From positions 1-5,318 of the forward strand of contig CAKZXL010000693.1 in assembly GCA_937883885.1 (NCBI GenBank): 5,318 nt of DNA. The letters are read 5' to 3'. Shown piece after piece: positions 1 to 4,166 of this stretch; position 1 is the stretch's first letter; each line of letters starts with the position of its first letter. The stretch comes from an uncultured Aquincola sp. GTDB lineage: Bacteria; Pseudomonadota; Gammaproteobacteria; Burkholderiales; Burkholderiaceae. The notes beneath the pieces were generated by a model, which made no database searches, was not told the DNA's origin, and was given only the letters and a program-made list of their open reading frames with translations. A program made the translations under genes and the position numbers.

Positions 1-60
1 GCAGACGCCGCGCACCGGCTGGGCTCTTCCACCTCCACGCCCGCGCCGGTGGCCGCATGA
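1..60 (+). CDS. 3' end of an unidentified upstream gene
   Basis: Frame 1 is open from the window edge and ends at TGA 58-60, giving a 19-residue tail rich in Ala, Ser, Thr and Pro (ending STSTPAPVAA). The stop overlaps the ATG of the next gene as ATGA, a typical translational-coupling junction, which is the main reason to believe the frame is coding. The low-complexity tail carries no recognisable motif, so no function can be given. By context it should belong to the same operon as the FAD-linked dehydrogenase. It could also be a chance open frame, because 20 stop-free codons are common at this GC content. Confidence 0.55.
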   Translation, partial: ADAAHRLGSSTSTPAPVAA

Positions 61-1397
61 CCGCCCCGGCGCTGACGGGAACCGCCATCGACGAGCGCTA
101 CCTGCGCGACTGGAGCGGCCTGGTCGGCGGCGCACCCGCCGAGCTGCACCGCCCGCTGGATACCCAGGCCGTTGCTGCCATCGTGCGGCGCTGCGCAGCC
201 GAAGGCCGGCGCATCACCGTGCAGGGCGGCATGACCGGCCTGGCCGGCGGCGCGGTGCCTGACGCGGGTGACGTCGTCATCAACCTCGAGCGCATGAACA
301 CCATCGAGGAGGTGGATGCGCTGGAAGGCGTCATGCGGGTGCAGGCCGGCGCCACGCTGCAGGCGGTGCAGGAGGCCGCCATGGCCGCAGGCTGGCAGTT
401 CGCGGTCGACCTGGGTGCGCGGGGCTCCTGCCAGGTGGGCGGCAATGCCTCCACCAATGCCGGCGGCACCCGCGTGCTGCGCTACGGCACCATGCGCGAC
501 GCGGTGCTGGGCGTGGAGGCGGTACTGGCCGACGGCACGGTGGTCAACAGCCTCAGCCGGCTGGTCAAGAACAGCAGCGGACTCGATCCGCGCTTCCTGT
601 TCATCGGCTCGGAAGGCACGCTGGGCATCATCACGCGGCTGGTGCTGCGCCTGCACCCGCCCACCGGGCAGCCGGCGGCCGCCTGGGTGGCGCTGGACCG
701 CTTCGAGGCCCTGCCGCTGCTGCTGCGGGCTTTGCGCCGCCGTCTGGGCCACACGCTGCAGGCCTTCGAGTTCATGTCGGGCCGCTTCGTGGCATTGGCG
801 GCTTCGCTCACCGGCCAGGCGGCGCCCTTGGGCAGCGCAGCCCGCTGGCATGTGCTGGTGGAAGCGGCCGGCGCGCCCGGCACGTCGATGGACGAGGCGC
901 TGCAGGAGGTGTTGGCCGAAGCGATGGAGGCCGGCGGCGTGGTGGACGCGGCCTTCGCGGCCAGCGAAGCACACCGCGCCGCCTTCTGGCGCTTGCGCGA
1001 GTCGATTCCCGAGGTCATCGGCCACCTCAAGCCGATGGCGCCGCTGGACGTGAGCATCCCCTGGTCGCAGACCGAGCCCTGGATGAACGAGGTCGAGGCC
1101 GCGCTGCAGCGCGCGCTGCCGCAGGCCGAACACCTGTTCCTGGGCCACCTGGGCGACAACAACGTGCACCTGATCAGCGGCCCGGTGGATGCGCAAGGCC
1201 TGCACCAGGTCGACGAGATCGCCTATGCGGCGCTGCGCGGCCGGGGCGGCAGCATCAGCGCCGAACACGGCATCGGCCGCATGAAAAAGCCCTGGCTGGG
1301 CACCACCCGCACACCGGAAGAGCTGGCGCTGATGCGACGGCTCAAGCAGGCGATGGACCCGCAGGGCCTGCTCAACCCGGGACGCATCATCGATTGA
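57..1397 (+). CDS. FAD-linked oxidase/dehydrogenase, D-2-hydroxyacid (GlcD / D2HGDH-like) type
   Basis: This is a 446-aa flavoenzyme of the VAO/PCMH superfamily, expected to oxidise a D-2-hydroxy acid to the 2-oxo acid. The N-terminal FAD-binding PCMH domain covers about residues 30-205, with VQGGMTGLAGG at 55-65, GGNASTNAGGTRVLRYG at 128-144 and IGSEGTLGIIT at 183-193. The C-terminal FAD-oxidase domain covers about 206-445, with GHLGDNNVH at 363-371, EHGIG at 403-407 and the closing signature MDPQGLLNPGRI. H364, H371 and E403 match in spacing the metal ligands known from D-2-hydroxyglutarate dehydrogenase. The usual lysine of the (K)-x-D-x-S motif is not seen: the sequence is MAPLDVS (327-333). 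No signal peptide or membrane segment is visible, so it is probably cytoplasmic. The start at ATG 57 overlaps the preceding stop; GGTGG just upstream may serve as ribosome site. A Bug-type binding protein follows 31 bp downstream, suggesting an organic-acid pathway. The family is secure; the substrate is unknown. Confidence 0.9.
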   Translation: MTAPALTGTAIDERYLRDWSGLVGGAPAELHRPLDTQAVAAIVRRCAAEGRRITVQGGMTGLAGGAVPDAGDVVINLERMNTIEEVDALEGVMRVQAGATLQAVQEAAMAAGWQFAVDLGARGSCQVGGNASTNAGGTRVLRYGTMRDAVLGVEAVLADGTVVNSLSRLVKNSSGLDPRFLFIGSEGTLGIITRLVLRLHPPTGQPAAAWVALDRFEALPLLLRALRRRLGHTLQAFEFMSGRFVALAASLTGQAAPLGSAARWHVLVEAAGAPGTSMDEALQEVLAEAMEAGGVVDAAFAASEAHRAAFWRLRESIPEVIGHLKPMAPLDVSIPWSQTEPWMNEVEAALQRALPQAEHLFLGHLGDNNVHLISGPVDAQGLHQVDEIAYAALRGRGGSISAEHGIGRMKKPWLGTTRTPEELALMRRLKQAMDPQGLLNPGRIID

Positions 1398-1414
1398 TGC
1401 GCATCACAAACCAC

Positions 1415-1420
1415 AAGGAG
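1415..1420 (+). promoter_or_regulatory. Ribosome binding site of the Bug-family gene
   Basis: AAGGAG lies 8 nt before ATG 1429, a near-consensus Shine-Dalgarno. It supports ATG 1429 as the start and rules out ATG 1394, which opens a different frame overlapping the stop of the dehydrogenase gene. Confidence 0.8.
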
Positions 1421-1428
1421 ACAGGCGC

Positions 1429-2409
1429 ATGCAACGTCGAACCACCCTCGGTGCGCTGGGCGCACTGGCTTTTTCTGCCTGGGCCGGCCCTGCCCGCGCC
1501 CAGGCCTGGCCGACGGCGCCGGTGCGCATGGTCGTGCCTTATGCGGCCGGCGGCGGCATCGATGCCGTGGCGCGGCTGGTGGCCCAGGGCCTGGCCGATG
1601 AGTTGAAGCAGCCCTTCAACGTCGACAACCGCGGTGGCGCGGGCGGCATGCTGGGCGCGGAGCTGGTGGCCAAGGCCACGCCCGACGGCTACACCGTGCT
1701 GCTGGCCGGCAACCCCGAACTGACGATCACGCCCACGCTGCAAGGCCGGGCGGCCTATGCACCGCTCACGGACTTCACGCCCGTGGCGCTGGTGTCGCAG
1801 TCACCCAATGTGCTGGTGGCCGGCAGCGCACTGGGCGCCCGCACGGTGAAGGAGGCGCTGGCCGCGGCGCGCAAGGCGCCCGCCGGCCTGTCCATCGGCA
1901 CGCCGGGCAACGGCACGCCGCAGCACATCGCGGTGGAACTGCTGCGGGCGCAGACCGGCCTGGACCTGCTGCATGTGCCCTACCGCGGCGCCGGCCCGGC
2001 CACCATTGCCGCACTGGGCGGCGAATGCAGCCTGGCCCTGGTGGGCGCACCGCCGGTGCTGCCTCACGTGGCCTCGGGCAAGCTGGTGGCGCTGGCGGTG
2101 ACGCAGCCCCGGCGCTCGCCGCTGCTGCCGGAGGTGCCGACCATCGCCGAAGCGGCGAACCTGCTGCGCGACGAAGACCTGCTGGCCTGGTACGGCCTGC
2201 TGGTGCCCGCCCGCACACCGGCCGAGGTGGTGCAGGCGCTGGAGAAGGCGGTGTTCGCGGTGCTGCGAAAGCCCGACACCCAGCAACGGCTGACCGCCCT
2301 GGGCACCGACCTGGTGGCCATGCCCTCGGCCCCTTTTGCCGAGCGCATGCGCAACGAGTCCAGGCGCTACGCCGAGATCATCCGGCGCTTCTCGATCAAG
2401 GCGGGCTGA
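1429..2409 (+). CDS. Bug-family (TctC-like) tripartite tricarboxylate transporter substrate-binding protein
   Basis: This 326-aa protein is a periplasmic solute-binding protein of the Bug/TctC family, which captures carboxylates and related organic compounds. A signal peptide covers residues 1-24, with RR at 3-4, a hydrophobic stretch and a PARA cleavage site before QAWP. The double arginine leaves Tat export possible, though the motif is not strict. Family hallmarks follow: WPTAPVRMVVPYAAGGGID (27-45, D45 at the usual ligand position), VDNRGGAGG (65-73), ATPDGYT (83-89), HVPYRGAGPA and LLPEVPTIAEA. The length is normal for the family. No TctA or TctB membrane component is visible, so this is an orphan binding protein within the window, as is usual for Bug proteins in Burkholderiales. 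It lies 31 bp after the FAD-linked dehydrogenase on the same strand, probably in one operon. Its stop lies inside the 3' end of the convergent TetR gene. The ligand cannot be predicted. Confidence 0.93.
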   Translation: MQRRTTLGALGALAFSAWAGPARAQAWPTAPVRMVVPYAAGGGIDAVARLVAQGLADELKQPFNVDNRGGAGGMLGAELVAKATPDGYTVLLAGNPELTITPTLQGRAAYAPLTDFTPVALVSQSPNVLVAGSALGARTVKEALAAARKAPAGLSIGTPGNGTPQHIAVELLRAQTGLDLLHVPYRGAGPATIAALGGECSLALVGAPPVLPHVASGKLVALAVTQPRRSPLLPEVPTIAEAANLLRDEDLLAWYGLLVPARTPAEVVQALEKAVFAVLRKPDTQQRLTALGTDLVAMPSAPFAERMRNESRRYAEIIRRFSIKAG

Positions 2410-2983
2410 CGGCGCGGTCGACGATGAACTGCAGCGCGCGCAGCGCGGGCGCCGGCTCGGCGGTGTATTGCGAATGCACGATGGCGCCGTCCAGCGCGGT
2501 GGCCAGCGCCTCGGCCGTGCGCTTGCGGGGGCCTGCGGGTGGCAGCAAGGCCTCGATGGCGGCGGTCATCGCCTGCTTGTGCTGGCGGGTCAGCTCAATG
2601 ACGGCCGGCAGGGCCGGCCCCAGTTCGCTCACGCCGTTCAGGAACGCGCAGCCGCGGAACTGCCCGAGCGCCTCCCCGCGGAACCATTCCTTCATCACGG
2701 GCACCAGCACCTGAACGCCCTTGGTGGCGCCGCCGTGGCGTTGCAAGGCCTCGGTGAACCAGCCCATCCACCGTTCGTGGCGCAGGTTCAGGTAGGCCAG
2801 GATGAGCTCGTTCTTGCTCGGGAAGTGCCGGTAGAAGGTCACCTTGGTGACGCCGGCTTCGGCGATCACGCGGTCGATGCCGGTGGCGCGCAGTCCCTCG
2901 GCATAAAAGAGGTCGTGCGCGGTGTGCAGGATGCGGTCCCTGGCGGAAAGGTCGCCGGCGCCGACGTTGGAGATCTGGCTCAT
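2396..2983 (-). CDS. TetR/AcrR-family transcriptional repressor
   Basis: This 195-aa regulator has a TetR DNA-binding domain at about residues 14-62 ([17 protein letters not shown], then the helix-turn-helix [20 protein letters not shown] at 35-54, then PSKNELI). The ligand-binding/dimerisation domain includes the RGCAFLN motif at 110-116, seen in many AcrR-like members. I chose ATG 2983. The frame stays open to a GTG at 3028, but that extension would translate through one operator and add residues unlike the family, whereas 13 residues before the first helix is typical. The Shine-Dalgarno is weak (CTGGG close to the ATG), and a leaderless transcript is possible. The gene is divergent from the DUF1348 gene and convergent with the Bug gene (14-bp overlap). 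Two palindromes just upstream are its likely operators, implying autorepression and control of the divergent gene. The inducer is unknown. Confidence 0.92.
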   Translation of the reverse strand: MSQISNVGAGDLSARDRILHTAHDLFYAEGLRATGIDRVIAEAGVTKVTFYRHFPSKNELILAYLNLRHERWMGWFTEALQRHGGATKGVQVLVPVMKEWFRGEALGQFRGCAFLNGVSELGPALPAVIELTRQHKQAMTAAIEALLPPAGPRKRTAEALATALDGAIVHSQYTAEPAPALRALQFIVDRAVSPP

Positions 2984-2989
2984 GCCCAG

Positions 2990-3017
2990 ACTATAGACAG
3001 ACTTGTCTACCTGCCAC
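2990..3017 (-). promoter_or_regulatory. Putative sigma-70 promoter of the TetR gene
   Basis: Read on the minus strand, TATAGT (2995-2990) is a 5-of-6 match to the -10 box. GTGGCA (3017-3012) is a 4-of-6 match to the -35 box, with a 16-bp spacer. The proximal palindromic operator fills this spacer and enters the -10 box, as expected for autorepression. Transcription would start close to the ATG at 2983, giving a leaderless or nearly leaderless mRNA. The assignment is by eye only. Confidence 0.45.
2994..3009. promoter_or_regulatory. Palindromic operator 1 (TetR-proximal)
   Basis: TAGACA-GACT-TGTCTA is an inverted repeat with perfect 6-bp arms around a 4-bp centre, a size and form typical of TetR-family operators. 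It overlaps the likely -10 and spacer of the TetR promoter. The same core recurs 36 bp away as operator 2, which makes chance occurrence unlikely. Confidence 0.82.
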
Positions 3018-3028
3018 ACAATCGGCAC

Positions 3029-3046
3029 GTAGACAGATCTGTCTAC
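3029..3046. promoter_or_regulatory. Palindromic operator 2 (DUF1348-proximal)
   Basis: GTAGACAGATCTGTCTAC is a perfect 18-bp palindrome containing the same TAGACA/TGTCTA arms as operator 1. It lies 50 bp before the preferred ATG (3097) of the DUF1348 gene, in the position of its promoter. The TAGACA at 3030-3035 could double as a -35 box (5 of 6), but no convincing -10 box follows at the right distance. Confidence 0.85.
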
Positions 3047-3096
3047 CTGCCGTCGGTCTGCGGCTTCTCATGACCCCTTTGCTCAAGGCTATTGCC

Positions 3097-3564
3097 ATGG
3101 ACACCCGCCCTCCGCTGCCCCCGTTCACCCGCGACACCGCGATCCAGAAGATTCGCCTGGCCGAAGACGCCTGGAACAGCCGCGACCCTGCGCGCATCGT
3201 GCTGGCCTACAGCGCTGACACGGTCTGGCGCAACCGGGTGGAGTTTCCTCGTGGCCGTGCCGAGGCGCAGGCCCTGCTCGAGCGCAAGTGGGCCCGCGAG
3301 CTGGACTACCGCCTGATCAAGGAGCTGTGGGCCTTCGAGGGGCACCGCATCGCGGTGCGCTTCGTCTACGAGTGGCACGACGACGCGGGCCACTGGTTCC
3401 GCAGCCATGGCAACGAGAACTGGGCGTTCGACGACAGCGGCTTGATGACCCACCGCCACGCCAGCATCAACGACCGGCCGATCCGGGCCGAAGAGCGCAA
3501 GTTCCATTGGCCCCTCGGCCGCCGCCCGGACGACCATCCCGGGCTGTCCGAGCTGGGGCTGTGA
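3097..3564 (+). CDS. DUF1348 family protein (NTF2 / SnoaL-like fold)
   Basis: This small 155-aa cytoplasmic protein matches the DUF1348 family over its whole length. Conserved stretches are [13 protein letters not shown] (19-31), DTVWRNR (41-47), [18 protein letters not shown] (63-80), [11 protein letters not shown] (83-93), [14 protein letters not shown] (99-112), [15 protein letters not shown] (115-129) and the C-terminal HPGLSELGL. The family adopts the NTF2-like cone fold, whose pocket hosts enzymes and binding proteins alike; no biochemical role is firmly assigned to DUF1348. I prefer ATG 3097 because AAGG at 3085-3088 sits 8 nt before it. The in-frame ATG 3070 would add nine residues and has no ribosome site. 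The gene diverges from the TetR gene across twin operators and is probably a target of that repressor. This suggests an inducible role in handling or detoxifying a small molecule; the role is inference. Confidence 0.88.
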   Translation: MDTRPPLPPFTRDTAIQKIRLAEDAWNSRDPARIVLAYSADTVWRNRVEFPRGRAEAQALLERKWARELDYRLIKELWAFEGHRIAVRFVYEWHDDAGHWFRSHGNENWAFDDSGLMTHRHASINDRPIRAEERKFHWPLGRRPDDHPGLSELGL

Positions 3565-3602
3565 ACCTGCAGACTGGGCACACACCCGGCGCGAGGCGGT
3601 TC

Positions 3603-3616
3603 AGTCATAGATGACT
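3603..3616. repeat. Short palindrome upstream of the chemotaxis promoter
   Basis: AGTCAT-AG-ATGACT is a perfect 6-bp inverted repeat with a 2-bp centre, located 22 bp before the sigma-28 -35 element. A run of only three T follows, and a 2-nt loop is too tight for a strong RNA hairpin, so it is a poor terminator. It could be a protein-binding site or chance. The rest of 3565-3638 shows nothing recognisable. Confidence 0.3.
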
Positions 3617-3638
3617 TTCATGATCACTGCAAGCGCAT

Positions 3639-3665
3639 TCAAGTCAGTTCCTCACCCGCCGATAC
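3639..3665 (+). promoter_or_regulatory. Sigma-28 (FliA) flagellar/chemotaxis promoter
   Basis: TCAAGTCA (3639-3646), an 11-bp spacer and GCCGATAC (3658-3665) match the enterobacterial FliA consensus TAAAGTTT-N11-GCCGATAA. The -10 element fits at 7 of 8 bases, the -35 at 5 of 8, and the spacing is exact. A start near 3672 would leave a leader of about 50 nt before ATG 3720. The presence of a chemoreceptor gene downstream supports membership of the class-3 motility regulon. Confidence 0.8.
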
Positions 3666-3677
3666 AGCTGCCAGACC

Positions 3678-3693
3678 GCGCCCTTTCGGGCGC
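3678..3693 (+). other. Hairpin in the leader of the chemotaxis transcript
   Basis: GCGCCC-TTTC-GGGCGC forms a perfect 6-bp GC-only stem with a 4-nt loop. If transcription begins at the sigma-28 promoter, it would sit within the first 25 nt of the mRNA. No T-run follows, so it is unlikely to be a terminator. A 5' stem that stabilises the mRNA is possible. Confidence 0.4.
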
Positions 3694-3719
3694 CTGTTCA
3701 ACCTGAGCTGGAGCTGTCC

Positions 3720-4133
3720 ATGATCCGTCGTGCCCTTGTGTCGCTGCTGGCCGCGCTGGCCGTGCTGCCTGTCGCCCTGCCCGCCCATGCCAATGAGTTC
3801 AGCGAACTGCGTGGTCAGCTCAGTGCCGCGCGTGAGTCGCTGGTGACCATGCTGACCAACAAGGACAAGCGCGGCGCCGACCAGCAAAAGCTGGTCAAGG
3901 ACACCGCCGATGCGGTGAGCGCCCGGCTGACCAAGATGAAGGCCCCCGCCGGCAAGGAGGCGCAGTTCAAGGAACTGAACGACACCTGGGCCGCGTTCAA
4001 GAAAACGCGCGAGAACGACCTGGTGCCGGCCATCCTGGCCGGGCGTGACGACGAGGCGCGCAAGCTGGCCGGCGGCATCCAGCGCGAGCGCATCACGCGC
4101 TGCCAGGAGCTGGTCAGCGAGCTGGGCGGCTGA
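3720..4133 (+). CDS. Small secreted helical-bundle protein, chemoreceptor-associated (function unknown)
   Basis: This 137-aa protein has a clear signal peptide (residues 1-24: RR, then a Leu/Ala core, PAHA cleavage before NEF), leaving a mature periplasmic protein of about 113 residues. The mature part is charged, Ala/Leu/Lys/Glu-rich and nearly free of helix breakers apart from APAG (75-78) and VP (102-103), consistent with three or four helices. The segment from W90 to about E135 (TWAAFKKTREN, LAGRDDEARKLAGG) resembles the last two helices of the 4HB ligand-binding domain of chemoreceptors, including the downstream one. The mature chain has no His and one Cys (C128), which argues against a haem-binding cytochrome b562 or c' despite similar size. 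GGAG (3710-3713) sits 6 nt before ATG 3720. It follows a sigma-28 promoter and precedes the chemoreceptor gene by 33 bp, so co-transcription is likely. A periplasmic sensing partner is plausible but unproven. Confidence 0.8.
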   Translation: MIRRALVSLLAALAVLPVALPAHANEFSELRGQLSAARESLVTMLTNKDKRGADQQKLVKDTADAVSARLTKMKAPAGKEAQFKELNDTWAAFKKTRENDLVPAILAGRDDEARKLAGGIQRERITRCQELVSELGG

Positions 4134-4139
4134 GCCGCC
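4125..4139 (+). other. Hairpin with the stop codon in its loop
   Basis: GGCGGC-TGA-GCCGCC is a perfect 6-bp GC stem whose three-base loop is the stop codon (4131-4133) of the secreted helical protein. It lies 27 nt before the chemoreceptor start. No T-run follows, so it is not a classical terminator; it may act as an mRNA processing or stabilising element, or be chance in GC-rich DNA. Confidence 0.4.
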
Positions 4140-4166
4140 GCACCTCACGCCACCCGCAGGTGCCCC

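Larger units (their letters stand above)
2994..3051. repeat. Pair of 22-bp direct repeats containing the operators
   Basis: Positions 2994-3015 and 3030-3051 match at 20 of 22 bases; the two mismatches fall in the operator centre (ACTT against ATCT). The identity runs past the palindrome into a shared CCTGCC on one side, so the second site looks like a duplication of the first, or the flank is also recognised. The repeat offset is 36 bp. Confidence 0.8.

Noticed and set aside
316..1053. 245-codon plus-strand open frame inside the dehydrogenase gene
   Set aside because: The product is dominated by Arg, Trp, Cys, Pro and Ala, the usual off-frame composition at high GC, and the other frame carries all FAD-domain motifs.
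2984..3028. 15-residue N-terminal extension of the TetR protein from GTG 3028
   Set aside because: It would translate operator 1 and the likely promoter, adds residues not typical of the family, and ATG 2983 gives the usual distance to the first helix.
3030..3058. Sigma-70 promoter for the DUF1348 gene with TAGACA as -35
   Set aside because: The -35 is good, but no acceptable -10 hexamer occurs 16-18 bp downstream, so I do not list it as a feature.
2336..3073. 245-codon plus-strand open frame opposite the TetR gene
   Set aside because: It lies antisense to a clear TetR protein, has no recognisable domain and reads through both operators.
3070..3096. Earlier ATG start of the DUF1348 protein
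   Set aside because: No ribosome site precedes ATG 3070, while AAGG lies 8 nt before ATG 3097, which also gives the typical family length. It is not fully excluded.
3678..3693. Rho-independent terminator of the DUF1348 gene
   Set aside because: The stem is followed by CTGTTC, not a T-run, and it sits downstream of a convincing promoter.
3720..4133. Cytochrome b562 or cytochrome c' identity for the secreted helical protein
   Set aside because: Size and helical pattern are similar, but the mature chain has no histidine and no CxxCH haem motif.
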